This document shows, piece after piece, positions 42,101 to 52,000 of a stretch of DNA of 64,000 nt. The DNA is from Plazaster borealis. Its lineage: Eukaryota > Echinodermata > Asteroidea > Forcipulatida > Labidiasteridae. The position numbers and the translations under genes are program-made. The notes beneath the pieces were generated by a model that was not told the origin of the DNA, did not search any database, and saw nothing but the letters and a program-made list of their open reading frames with translations. Location of the stretch: NCBI GenBank assembly GCA_021014325.1, contig CM037461.1:22553376-22617375 (forward strand), given 5' to 3'. Positions within the stretch are counted from its first letter, which is position 1. Every line of letters begins with the position of its first letter.

Positions 42101-44046
42101 TTGCCAAACAAATACTTTGAAGACCACTCTTGATCAATAAACCCCATTTACAGGAGCTCCAAAATATGCAAAAGAAATTTATGAAACCCATACAAATTGC
42201 ACTAATGACCTTTTGTCCTGAGCAGACCATTATTTTTTGGGTCCATAGTACCCAGCATCTATAGTCAGCTCGTCAATTAACAATTAAAACTTCGTTTTTT
42301 TGTGTGTTTGTTTTTCGTTGTTTTTTTCCAGCCAAATGTCGGAGGCATGTACCCAGCCCAATCTCCCGGTAGTCCACCGATTGCATCTGTGCAAGCAATA
42401 ACAGTAAGTTTACATTCCCTTTCATTCTAATGGGTCAGAATTGACCCGGATTCCGGGTCCAAGGGGGATTGACCCGTTTCTGGGTCAGTGTGACCCGGAA
42501 TCTGTGTCGAAATGACCCGGAAATTTGTCAAACTGACGCAGAATTCCAGTTAAAAATAAATGAAGTTTAAACTATCAAACAACCAAAATATTACTAGAGA
42601 GAAGACAGACAACGAAATTATAATAATCAGTGTATTTCGTGGCTCGAATTTGGGGTAAAAATCCACATGACGGCAGGGCTTGTAGATACAAAATTTTACC
42701 GGACCAAAATCTATTTTACAAGACCAGAATCTTAATGACAAAGAACTTTCTACCAAGTGTAACATGGAAACTGTTTTTATTTGAACAAGCACTAAGAGAA
42801 CTAGATTTATCTTATTTGTACTGTGTGTAAAAGAAGGCCTACATTTTGGTACTTGACAGAATTGAAAGTTTTTACTAGACTCAACATTTGAACATCACTT
42901 TAAAAAAAAAAGATATTACACAGTGAGGTATTATTATTCAAATTAAAAACACAAGACTGCTGGACCTGTCCAGTCATGAGTTTACTGGCCCGGTGCTAGC
43001 TAAAATCACTGGCGTCGAGCTTGCGGTCCAGTGTAAAATTCGAGCCCCTGGTGTTAAATATTGTTTTGTTACAGGCCCTGTCACACGAGGCAATTTTTAC
43101 AGGCAACTTGGAGGCAACAACTACACTGCATGCAAAAGGAACGCTTCGGTAGTACAGCATACATTTTTCTAATACTATCACTGTCCCCAAGACATTTATG
43201 TGGCAATTAACATGTGAATGTTTGTTCTTCTTGGAGATTGCCTGGAACTTGTTGCCTGTAAATTGCCTCGTGTGACATGCTGTAATGGTTTTGCTTTGTA
43301 TGCAATTTAGGCACAACCGACAACAGCAGAGGTCTTTGCTGCCGAGGAATGCTTTGCAGAATGTGTTCGTTTCTGTTGGTGTCGACCTATTGGTTGGATG
43401 GCAAAGGGAGAGATTGCACGGGTTGGTAAATATGTTACTTCCAGAGTGATGTGAAAAAAAGTCCGTAAATATTCTGGTACTCCGGTAATGATCGTGTACG
43501 TACATAATTTTATATTGTACGTATATGTATGATAATTGCCGTGTACGTACATGATTTTATCTTGTACGTACATGATAATTATCTTGTACGTACATGAGTT
43601 TACCTTGTACGTACATGATAATTATCGTGTACGTGCATGATTTTATCTTGTACGTACATGATTTTATCTTGTACGTACATGATTTTATCTTGTACGTACA
43701 CGATTTTATCTTGTACATACATGATTTTATCTTGTATGTACATAATAATTATCATGTACGTACTACGTACATAATATTAACGTGTATGTACACGAACATT
43801 TTTTGTGTACGTACACGAAAATTCAACAACCTGTTGAATTTGGTGTGAAATCATCTTTACACTTACGGTGTTCTTCTATTCTTCCTGCAGGCCCGATCTC
43901 TGTACATAGCAGGTGACTATGAGGGCGCACAGTCTGCGGCAAGGTGCGCCAATGCATGGAGTTTGGCTGGTCTGATATCGGGTGTCATCTTATGTGTAGC
44001 TGTTGGGGTCAGTTTTTATTTCATCTTCACAAGCCTTGACTTCTAA
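39091..44046 (+). CDS. CD225/dispanin-family membrane protein 2 with three PPxY motifs, 7 exons
   Basis: CDS joins 39091-39112, 39672-39730, 40214-40273, 41796-41855, 42332-42403, 43311-43421 and 43891-44046, giving 179 residues. The proline-rich cytosolic N-terminus holds PPPY (23-26), PPTY (31-34) and PPMY (51-54), the classic ligand of NEDD4-type WW domains. The CD225 domain (about 100-165) has a cysteine-rich segment CFAECVRFCWCRPIGWMA, then EIARARSLYIAGDYEGAQ and a terminal helix LAGLISGVILCVAVGV. Exons 3 and 4 are duplicates. Intron 1 appears to use a GC donor (AAG|GCAAGT). Exon 6 has a weak donor (CGG|GTTGGT), chosen because it alone keeps phase with exon 7. Family role: membrane trafficking or fusion control; precise role unknown. 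Confidence 0.88.
39290..39496. mobile_element. GTGTTAAAATTGACACC MITE, copy 2
   Basis: In intron 1 of CD225 gene 2. Inverted halves with 'ggtgttaaaataacac' at centre-left and 'tgtgacaacacccatg' at the right, ending in 'ttttgcagtgta'. Confidence 0.65.
39672..39730 (+). CDS. CD225 gene 2, exon 2
   Basis: Acceptor TTGTTTGTTACAG, donor AAT|GTGAGG. Encodes LVENAVGVNVDVERPPPYN with the first PPxY. Confidence 0.8.
40214..40273 (+). CDS. CD225 gene 2, exon 3 (duplicate a)
   Basis: A 60-bp exon, phase 0 at both ends: LVPPPTYQQGQQLAPAFPEQ. Donor CAG|GTAAAT. Carries the second PPxY. Confidence 0.87.
40476..40600 (+). repeat. 25-bp tandem repeat, 5 units
   Basis: Units CGTCAGTTTCAATGACCCAT plus TTCTG start at 40476, 40501, 40526, 40551 and 40576 and are nearly identical. 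They lie within a GGGTCA/TGACCC element in intron 3 of CD225 gene 2. Confidence 0.9.
40845..41194 (+). mobile_element. TTAA MITE family 3
   Basis: A 350-bp element with inverted ends TTAAAGGGTGTGTACA and TGTACACACCCTTTAA (16 bp matching). Related to 49372-49542 and 53747-53905. It lies in the intron between the duplicated exons. Confidence 0.82.
41380..41630 (+). mobile_element. Probable LINE 3-prime UTR with TTGAAT tail
   Basis: Ends 'ggattaataaag' and then (TTGAAT)-like units at about 41592-41622. No coding sequence. Class uncertain. Confidence 0.35.
41796..41855 (+). CDS. CD225 gene 2, exon 4 (duplicate b)
   Basis: A 60-bp exon, phase 0 at both ends: LVPPPMYQQGQQLGPAFPEQ, 18 of 20 residues identical to exon 3. 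It lies 1,582 bp downstream of it. The duplication includes about 130 bp of upstream and 60 bp of downstream intron. Carries the third PPxY. Confidence 0.87.
42332..42403 (+). CDS. CD225 gene 2, exon 5
   Basis: Acceptor TTTTTTTCCAG, donor ACA|GTAAGT, 24 codons. Proline/serine-rich linker PNVGGMYPAQSPGSPPIASV. Confidence 0.85.
42427..42560 (+). repeat. GGGTCA/TGACCC element fragment
   Basis: Starts 24 bp after the exon 5 donor. Contains GGGTCA-GTG-TGACCC at 42482-42496 and a 4-bp-spaced relative at 42432-42447. Confidence 0.65.
43311..43421 (+). CDS. CD225 gene 2, exon 6
   Basis: Acceptor TTTGTATGCAATTTAG. Encodes the first CD225 hydrophobic segment with cysteines 105, 109, 113 and 115. The donor GTTGGT is weak; a stronger-looking GTAAAT four bases later would break the frame with exon 7. 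Confidence 0.8.
43491..43815. repeat. GTACGTACATGA minisatellite
   Basis: About 14 units of 21-22 bp, for example CTTGTACGTACATGATTTTAT. Each has a GTACGTAC self-complementary core. Lies in intron 6 of CD225 gene 2. A 84-codon ORF across it is a repeat artefact. Confidence 0.88.
43891..44046 (+). CDS. CD225 gene 2, exon 7
   Basis: Acceptor TTCTATTCTTCCTGCAG, stop TAA 44044-44046. Encodes ARSLYIAGDYEGAQSAARCA and the C-terminal membrane helix. Confidence 0.9.
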   Translation, partial: ARSLYIAGDYEGAQSAARCANAWSLAGLISGVILCVAVGVSFYFIFTSLDF

Positions 44047-44049
44047 ATA

Positions 44050-44640
44050 GCCGTTTCAATCAATGCAATGAAACCGAGGCTGGAAGGGAAAATGGTGTAC
44101 TTGATTTGTGTTACACAGTTGCGTTACTAGTTATTTTCATCGGGGTGGATGGGGGGAAGTATCGTAGCCCAGAAGGGATATCACATATCAGTTTTAATTT
44201 TTATCGGCAAATGTGAGACACTGTTTGGTAACAATAAGATGTGATCTGCAAAACTGGTCGAAGTGCTCAAATGACCACTTCAAACTTTGATAGAGTTACT
44301 CCATTCTGATACACGCTCCAGTGAATGAGCAGTTTTGGAAGGGAAATGTCAAGATTATTTTTGTGATTTACTCATCTTTCCAATAGATAGAGTCTTCATG
44401 TGGGTGGGAAAAAATTTCAAGTCTCTAACCTCACGTTAAAATGGAGTAAATTTCCGTTGCATTCGATACCCTCCCAGTGCAAAGTTTGTTAACATATAAT
44501 AAATCCGATGACATGATTCTGAGAAAAATGGATCTGTACATTTTTGTACGGGGATGTTTTGGTTCGTTACTTTTAATAATAGTCTATTCTGACTATTACA
44601 TTAGGATCTGGGTGTCTGCGTTTTACAACTAGTATTTGCA
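44050..44640. other. Gene-free stretch after CD225 gene 2
   Basis: Presumed 3-prime UTR and flank. No clear AATAAA close to the stop and no other feature seen. Confidence 0.4.
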
Positions 44641-44649
44641 TAGGAAGAC

Positions 44650-44800
44650 ACTATAAATAAATAGTAAATTTGCGGGTACAACCATTTCTCCTGAAGACGA
44701 ACAGAGTATACTGTTCGAAACGTCGAGACCACATGCGAGCCAACACTCCCACAAAAGAGATTTACACATGGTTGTACCAGCAAGTTTACTATTTATTTGT
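44650..44800 (+). repeat. GTTCGAAACGTCGAG repeat, copy 2
   Basis: Inverted ends 'tagtaaatttgcgggtac' and 'tggttgtaccagcaagtt'. The centre holds CTGAAGA-C-GAACAG-AGTATA-CTGTTC-GAAA (44691-44720), a hammerhead-like arrangement. Confidence 0.6.
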
Positions 44801-45288
44801 TCCTATTTATCCACACTATGCAAAGCTTCAAACAATACTTAGTATATGCATATAACTGTTAAAAATAATATAGTATTTTATTAAAAAATTGGTGTAACAT
44901 CATTGTAATAATGGTCTATATAGCATATAGCACATTTTGCTTTATTTGATGGAACTTTGTTATTTTGTTAAGTAAATTCATGTATATAACAGTAACTAAA
45001 AGAGATACAATTGACGAGGCTCATGTAGTACAGTATGACCAATCCTAATTTCTAAAAGACTCACACAATTTGGTTAGTTTTCAACTTAGTTTTTTGAAAT
45101 ACAAGTGATCAGTTTGGGCGAGATCCCTGGCTATAAGACATTACGGTTGAATGGCTTCTGACTGGCACCTGAATAAAGATTGACAAACTACGGCGGCGAC
45201 CCAACATAATAGAGCTATATAGTTTAGGCCACATAAAAATAAAAAAATGTTGATCGTCCTTTTTTGATGGGAAGTGGGGGAGGGAGGG

Positions 45289-45320
<32 letters not shown>
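45289..45320. repeat. Poly-T run
   Basis: About 32 uninterrupted T. Could be the poly(A) tail of a minus-strand retroposon, but no body or target duplication was identified. Confidence 0.8.
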
Positions 45321-45321
<1 letters not shown>

Positions 45322-45479
45322 ACATGGCAAAATATAAAATAAAGAATAAAGATATCATCATAATCACTATAAAACAAAGAATTTGTGTGATTTTGATGTT
45401 TTCAATTGTTTTGTTAAACCCTTTCAAATCCTAGATGACATTTTCTGTAAACATTTTAAAAAAACTAAAACGCAGCCTA

Positions 45480-45725
45480 AGTAAATATTTGAAGAATTTT
45501 TCTTGTTTTGCGAACATGAATAATCTTTCTTCAATCATCTGTTTCCGACCTATGGATTTTGAAAAAATATCAGCTAAACAAAAATCTGGGAGCCAAGTTT
45601 GACTGAAAAGATCATTAAAAATACCGTTTTTTATGATTTAAAAAAAATAAATAAATAAAAAATGGGGTCGGGGTGTTTTGTAGGGTCGGGCGGGGACGAT
45701 CAGCAATTTTATTTTTTTATGTGGC
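45480..45725 (+). repeat. Family F repeat, copy 2
   Basis: Copy of 22255-22505, followed at 45724-45790 by a tRNA-like 'ggtagagcaccgg...ggctcaaatc' segment. Confidence 0.55.
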
Positions 45726-46056
45726 CTAATTTGGTAGAGCACCGGCCAGAATATGGAGGTCGCAGGCTCAAATCACGCTGTAGTCAATTTTAGTTCTTAA
45801 CCCGAAACTACTCAGTCAGTTTCCCTTGTGGTTTATCTCAACATTATTACACAACATTCTAAACAATTTATATAAACATGCAGTTATAGTTATATGCTGC
45901 GATAAACACCAAAATGAGTTCGTCAGGTATCTTGTGTTATTTTATGATTAATAGTCGTTTATTCTTACGATATAAGATCTCCAAAATAATCTCAAAATAA
46001 GGCAAATTAGCCCCCATTTACGCTCCTACATTGTTCCCGTATCTGATATACCAAGG

Positions 46057-46237
46057 ACGTAGCAAATCAAAGGGTGACATTATACATGAGTATGGCCAAA
46101 TATAGCCCGATCTAGGGCTGGGCTATAGGTATTATACATTTAGGTATGACGTAGCAAATCAAAGGGTGACATATACATGAGTATGGCCAAATATAGCCCG
46201 ATCTAGGGCTGGGCTAGGTATATTATACATTTAGGTA
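46057..46237 (+). repeat. About 90-bp tandem duplication
   Basis: Two direct copies of 'acgtagcaaatcaaagg...agggctgggcta...tttaggta' lie side by side with only a few changes. Confidence 0.85.
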
Positions 46238-46502
46238 CAAGTACGTTAGTAGCATATGTGGGTCAATTCAAATATGCATATCGGGTTAAACACGCACACA
46301 TATGCTATAATATTTTAAAAATTGTATAGTAATTGTGGACATAGCTGGAATAGTAAATATTTTGTATCTGTTCGCTCTGCAGATCTTGAGAACTAACCGT
46401 GTCTATTGTGCTGTCTTTTTACGATTGCATCTTATGTAATGCGCTTTTGAACATAACTATTATGAATGGGTATTATTACTATGTATATTATTATTATTTC
46501 TG

Positions 46503-46801
46503 GTAATGAAACCAAGGATGCCTCATAAGTGAACTTAATCACCGTAGCTCGCAAGCCTGAGGAAACCTGTAAACAAGGGTGCTTGCTATGTGAACCAGAA
46601 ACACTGGGGTTAACCCCTCTCTTCCACGATTGGTTCTATTACGTGCACTACCAATTATGGTACACAGGACATACGGCTTTATGTCCCATCTGATGGACAT
46701 ATCTTGCTCAAGGACACAAGTGCCACGACTGGGACTTGAAACCGCACTCTGCTGACCAGAAACACCAGAGCTTGAGTCCGGTGCTCTGAACTGCTCGTCC
46801 A
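46503..46801 (-). mobile_element. tRNA-derived SINE, full-length copy
   Basis: Minus-strand copy of the family at 31984-32285, with head 'ggtttcaagtcccagtcgtgg' (shown in part) and tail-side 'aaccaaggatgcctcat'. Confidence 0.7.
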
Positions 46802-47394
46802 CGACACGCCACGACCGTGTATTACCGTGTAGAACCTTTCAAACTCTCCGATGGCCTGTCGGTCTGCAGCCAGTAGACCGAACAGACATTTTAGTTAATT
46901 ACTCGTTCAGTTTTCAGCAAAAATAGGTGAAACCCTCTAAGTTCTATCCTCAGACAGGCCCAATTGACATAGTCTATGACCCCATAAGGCAGTGTGACTC
47001 ATGGACTCGGAATCTTAAGTTAGAAAACACTTTCTACATACTTGTGCACACACAAAAATGCGGTTTTACAGTGTAAACACATACTAATTAACAAACAAAT
47101 AATAATATTTGTTAATTTGTTTGTGTCAAACTGTCTCTACAACACCTGGAAAGGTAATTAGCTTTGAAAAAAAGTATGAAATCAACATTACAAAGGAGTT
47201 ATACACGTTTCCCAACGGTCTACTGGCTGCAGTAACCAATGGCAGTCGTGTAAATCTGACAGGGGTGGGGCATCGCAGGGTTTTAAACACTGTAATTTGG
47301 CCCACCTGAGGACGCCCTCAGAAGATGACACTTAATACGGCAGGTAGGTGACGCACTCTAAAAAGCTCATGGGGCATTTCAGTTGCCAGGGTGT

Positions 47395-47595
47395 CTGACT
47401 TGTTTCTGGGTCAGGGTGACCCAGAAACTGGTCAAAAAATGTGATTTTGACCTGGATTCGTCAATTTGACCCCTTATTTTGGGTTATTTTGACACAGATT
47501 CCGGGTCATACTGACCCACAAATGGGGTCGGGTCCGACCAGAAACACCAGAGCTTGAGTCCGATGCTCTTATACCAGCTCGGCCACGACACGCCA
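47395..47595. repeat. GGGTCA/TGACCC element with SINE head fragment
   Basis: Two palindromes GGGTCA-NNN-TGACCC at 47408-47422 and 47503-47517. From 47527 a minus-strand SINE head ('agaaacaccagagcttgag') follows. Confidence 0.65.
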
Positions 47596-47599
47596 CAAT

Positions 47600-48560
47600 T
47601 ATTATTTTTATTAATAACTTTAGTACTTTAGACTTTTAACTTTAGACACCAGGACCCTATAATTGCGACTGTTTTGTTTTCAGCACAAAACACTCCTACG
47701 CTAAAGTGCACCAAGCCCCAGAAACACGTGAACCCGACCAACGGCTGTCGATAAAAGAGGCAAAATTATCATCGAGCAAAGTCATGTCTTTTGTATGTAC
47801 GCCAACCGTATGTCACTTTAACATTATGAACTCACGAACCCAATCTAGTAATTATTAACCAAATTAACGATAATGTCGCGTTACTCACTTTCGTGGGCAT
47901 GATTCAAATAGTAGAGTAAAATGTTAGTTTTCAACCGAAACACTCGAATAAAGTGCGGCTGCCCTGGAAAATGTGACCGTTTTAAATGGGGCAGTCATTG
48001 TTGTACTTTTACATCCTCTGAGCGAATTGTAACAAAATTCCCCCTTCAATAAAAACGAATAACCGTGTAATAAATACGTTTTTTTTCTCCCGCAGGGCAA
48101 GATGTCGTTTTGGAGAAATAAAAAGGATGACATGTCCAATGATAGGCTCCACATTCAACATCCAGATCTAAATTTTCAATTTCCATGCTCCCCTACTTCA
48201 CTTGTACACAGTTCATTATCCACTTCTTTAAATATTAATTTCTAGCTTGATTATTGCTTTATATTAACGTTCATTCGCTTTCATATCTTGATTTAGTGAT
48301 TTTTCTGAAGTATACTGATTATCTTTAATTATCGGTGCACTTTCACAAAGATAAGGACCTATGTGATAATGGTCTTCTTGAACATTGAAAATTTAACTTC
48401 AAACTCATTAAATTTCATCTCATTTAATTTATTCTGGTTGTGAAGTCAAGGACTCTCAGAAAAGCGAACTTAATTACTTTACTAGCCAAGAATCCAATGG
48501 AGAGAAGACAAGGAAGGAAGTTTCAGTTTTAGATGTGGGTGGAAAACCCCAACAGGGAAC
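47600..48560. other. Gene-free stretch
   Basis: No supported exon or element end. The minus-strand ORF at 47924-48154 shows no domain. Confidence 0.45.
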
Positions 48561-48570
48561 TATTCCAGGG

Positions 48571-49137
48571 AAAACCCACGCAGTCAGGTAGGGACTGAAA
48601 ACCCACGCAGTCAGGTAGGGACTGAAAACCCACGCAGTCAGGTAGGGACTGAAAACCCACGCAGTCAGGTAGGGACTGAAAACCCACGCAGTCAGGTAGG
48701 GACTGAAAACCCACGCAGTCAGGTAGGGACTGAAAACCCACGCAGTCAGGTAGGGACTGAAAACCCACGCAGTCAGGTAGGGACTGAAAACCCACGCAGT
48801 CAGGTAGGGACTGAAAACCCACGCAGTCAGGTAGGGACTGAAAACCCACGCAGTCAGGTAGGGACTGAAAACCCACGCAGTCAGGTAGGGACTGAAAACC
48901 CACGCAGTCAGGTAGGGACTGAAAACCCACGCAGTCAGGTAGGGACTGAAAACCCACGCAGTCAGGTAGGGACTGAAAACCCACGCAGTCAGGTAGGGAC
49001 TGAAAACCCACGCAGTCAGGTAGGGACTGAAAACCCACGCAGTCAGGTAGGGACTGAAAACCCACGCAGTCAGGTAGGGACTGAAAACCCACGCAGTCAG
49101 GTAGGGACTGAAAACCCACGCAGTCAGGTAGGGACTG
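48571..49137. repeat. 27-bp minisatellite, 21 units
   Basis: Exactly 567 bp, 21 units of AAAACCCACGCAGTCAGG plus TAGGGACTG, with no difference seen between units. The unit length is a multiple of three, so frames on both strands stay open through the array; minus-strand frames read WVFSPYLTA or CVGFQSLPD repeats. I do not regard these as genes. No spacers, so not CRISPR. Confidence 0.95.
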
Positions 49138-49371
49138 AAAACCCAATCGTGGAAGATGAGGAACGATACCTCTATACAACAACCTGACCACTCTAACTCA
49201 AACAGTTGGGGAAATTTGGGGGTTCCAACGTTCATTATGAAGGAAAAAAATCACGCCGGTGTAAGGAGTTACAATTGCGCAAGAGACATACATATAGCTT
49301 TGTTGATTCTTGGAATATCTTCTTTTTCTGAAAAAGTTGGGATGCATTTAGGGAAAAAAAAACAATAATGA

Positions 49372-49542
49372 AGGGTGTGCACAACATTGGTGAGATTGAA
49401 AATTGTTTAAATAATAATACATTTTTACACTACAATAGCATGATGGTAAAAAGAAATTGCCAAGGCTGGAAACTTCCCTTGGAATATCGTTGTTTACAAT
49501 GCTATAGTTATTGAGAAATTAACCAAACAGTTTGTTTTAATC
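49372..49542 (-). mobile_element. TTAA MITE family 3 fragment, split by family 2
   Basis: Begins 'aagggtgtgcacaacattgg' and runs to 'ccaaacagtttgttttaat', where the family-2 copy (49543-49873) starts. The same junction occurs inverted at 53746. Confidence 0.65.
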
Positions 49543-49873
49543 TTAAAGGCCCTGTACACTATTGGTAAGATCGAAAAACACAAATGTTCACAGATTCACA
49601 CATAACTTACATGTAAGTAATGGTTGAAAGGGTTCCTTAAAATATTTCTGCCTAAGATGCTATCGTTTCTGAGAAATGAGTAAAACAATAGTTTTTATCA
49701 CGAGCGATATTTTGAAAAAACAGAAAACACATAAGGTCTCTTTTCACTATTTTCTCGTTCGATGACCAATTGAGCTCAAACTTTCACATGTTTGTTTGTT
49801 CATGCATATGTTGAATCACACAAAATGAGGACACTGATTTTGAGCTGTTACCAAAAGTGTACAATACCTTTAA
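49543..49873 (-). mobile_element. TTAA MITE family 2, copy 3
   Basis: Complete inverted copy, TTAAAGGCCCTGTACAC to AGTGTACAATACCTTTAA. Nested in the family-3 sequence. Confidence 0.8.
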
Positions 49874-50269
49874 GCGTCCAAACTCCGATGTTTTCAAAAA
49901 AAAAAGTTTTATTTTGGGGGGTTTTCCTATCAATTTTTTCTTGTGACTCTAATGACCAATTTAGTGCAGCAGATAAGTTCCAATATTGGAGCCATCTAAA
50001 AAGATAGTTTTTATCCAAACAAATTGAATTTAAGAAGCGTTTCTGTCAGAAAAGTTTTTCAGATTGTGTATTATTCTTCCTGCGGAGACATAACCGCTCT
50101 AGATTTCCGGCAATATCTCAAAAACGCTACCACCTTTTGAAATGAAATTTTCACAGGCTAGTTTTATGGTATATTATAATCTACAACTATAGGATTGAAA
50201 CAAACAGTGGGTTCCAATTACCAAACCCATACAATCCCTTTAAAATTACTGGACATTGAAGTGGTGTCA

Positions 50270-50609
50270 GATTTGGTGCCGTGTGGCAACCAACACATGC
50301 AAAGAGGAGCAAAGGAAGACCAAACAAAACATACATTTGGTGACTGCTCTATATTCCGACACCCCTATATTCCGACACCCCTATGTTCCGACAACCCCGT
50401 CATGATTTACATAGGGTTAGGAATAGGAAAATACACCAGGGTTGTCGGAACATAGGGGTGTCGGAACATAGGGGTGTAACCCATACATTTACCAACTATG
50501 TGAAGACTCCAACCTGACCTGTGAGGACATAGGCAACTGCATGCTGGACAGGAACATTTGGAAAGCCATCACAAAATGTCCAGTGGAAGCCGATGGAATT
50601 AAAAAATGA
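50270..50609 (+). pseudogene. LINE ORF2 C-terminal remnant, interrupted
   Basis: In one frame, 50302-50338 reads KRSKGRPNKTYI, and 50484-50609 reads YIYQLCEDSNLTCEDIG and then NCMLDRNIWKAI to TGA. The order 'GRP-K-TY, QL..D.....I...M.DR..W' is the usual end of non-LTR retrotransposon ORF2. A 143-bp MITE splits it between those parts. No reverse-transcriptase core is present, so it is a dead fragment. Confidence 0.6.
50339..50481. mobile_element. 143-bp Mutator-like MITE with 9-bp target duplication
   Basis: Duplication CATACATTT at 50330-50338 and 50482-50490. Inverted arms of about 55 bp are built from repeats of CCTATRTTCCGACACC, with ends GGTGAC and GTAACC. The 9-bp duplication suggests Mutator-like elements. 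Removal restores the LINE reading frame exactly. Confidence 0.75.
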
Positions 50610-50714
50610 AATAATCTGGGCCGAATTTATTGCCACTGCCTATAATTATACCGCAGAATTCTGCGCGTATCTTGTGTAGCAGAGAATTATATACACTGAT
50701 ATAAAGGCAGTAAG

Positions 50715-50990
50715 CGCAGAACTCGGCAGTGGGTACCGGGGCTCATGGATCTGCTTACCGTAAGCAAAGAATTGGTGCTTACCGAAGTGGGGAATTCCTT
50801 GCTTATTTACGTCAAGCCTATTTCACAGGTCAGCAGAATTGTTTTGCTTGTGTGCGTGCGTACTCCACGATAGGCATTCTCCACTTTACACAGCTAGCGC
50901 AGAAATTCGGTGCTTGCCCTGTTAGCTAAGAATGGTGATTGCAAGTGCAGAATTTGGCGGTAAGCAGAGCCTTATTTTGGCCCCTGATCC
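50715..50990. mobile_element. GGGCT...GCTTACCGTAAGC MITE, diverged
   Basis: Inverted style 'ggggctcatggatctgctta' and 'gtaagcagagccttattttgg', resembling the 37427-37706 element with more divergence. Confidence 0.5.
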
Positions 50991-51367
50991 TTAGAAATGC
51001 ACTTCCCTTTAAAATGGTGAATAGTGTTCTCGTGATTTCAGGTTTGTATAGCTCTGCGTAAATGATTAATGGAGAAATCTTAAAAAACCCAAAACATGTA
51101 TATTAATATATAAACAAACATTGAACATTATTTAATCATAAACCTACGATTAAAAAAAAACTTCGCCCCTCGAAAGTTTTTGTGTGTGTATCTACAGTCA
51201 TCTATTCTTAAGAAAAATACAATTTTCACAAAATATGTACCAAAAGCTCAGTTGTAAAGCAAGGAATAACACATTTACTATTTAGTAATCGCAATAATAA
51301 GTGATTTATTACAAATGCGATGGGTTTCCATATTGTGGACCACGTGACACAAAAACAACAGTATCGG

Positions 51368-51430
51368 CCAATCGAAAACTAGGCGTGGTTTATTAGCATG
51401 TGTATAAAATAAGTATGGCTGCCCATTTCA
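51368..51430 (+). promoter_or_regulatory. Probable core promoter of the Ly6-type gene
   Basis: CCAAT at 51369-51373, TATAAAATA at 51403-51411 and an initiator TCACTCC with A at 51430, 27 bp after the TATA start. Spacing is textbook. It directs to a plus-strand exon ending in a strong donor at 51471. Confidence 0.55.
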
Positions 51431-51471
51431 CTCCATTTTTGGAATTGGACCAAACTGTCTATACGTGCAAG
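51430..51471 (+). other. Probable non-coding exon 1 of the Ly6-type gene
   Basis: From the initiator to the donor CAAG|GTAAGA (51472). No ATG inside. The next acceptor (TATTTCTCAG, 54138) opens the 5-prime UTR of the coding exon at 54139. The link is inferred from position and splice signals. Confidence 0.45.
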
Positions 51472-51479
51472 GTAAGACG

Positions 51480-52000
51480 CAGCCAAGTGCTTAATTTTTT
51501 GTTCCTTTAGAAACTATTTATTGTTTGTAAAACAAATATCGTGTTTGTGTATCAAATCATTCAAATCAGTGAGCAGAAATTGTGTCATAAAATTGAACGT
51601 TTTATATATGTCTTTTAGACCTTACAAATTATTTGTCTCCTTGAGGGGGTAGGGCTAGGGAAACTGCAGTATCTACAAAGGCATTATGTCTAGCCTTTTG
51701 TCGAAAAGAAATATTGTGCAAAACTAATGAAAGTGTTGTCATTTTTTAGTGCAATGTTTAACCCTGCGCGTGCACCCTAGGGTGCAGACTACATAAATCA
51801 CTAATTAGTTAATATATAAATCTTTTAAAAATAAAATAGAGATAATTTTTGATAGTCTATCCTTATATCAACGCAAACAAACAGAAACACTTTCAATTTG
51901 TATTTTATTGGTAATAACCTATTTGTTTTTAAATGATTGTTATCTGCAGACCCTCAGGATAAAAAATATCTTCGAGAAGATGTAAAAGCTCATTTTTGAT
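51480..52000. other. Intron, nothing else seen
   Basis: AT-rich DNA after the presumed non-coding exon. A short CTAGGGTGCA palindrome-like word lies near 51775. No element ends recognised. Confidence 0.4.

Noticed and set aside
43594..43848. A plus-strand frame of YVHDFIL repeats
   Set aside because: Produced by the GTACGTAC minisatellite in an intron of CD225 gene 2.
48571..49137. CRISPR-like array
   Set aside because: Units are contiguous and identical with no spacers, and the window is eukaryotic.
48474..49235. A 253-codon minus-strand frame of WVFSPYLTA repeats, the longest frame after the sulfotransferase
   Set aside because: It is wholly made by the 27-bp tandem array. A second minus frame is equally open, there is no signal, domain or splice context, and flanks give no gene.
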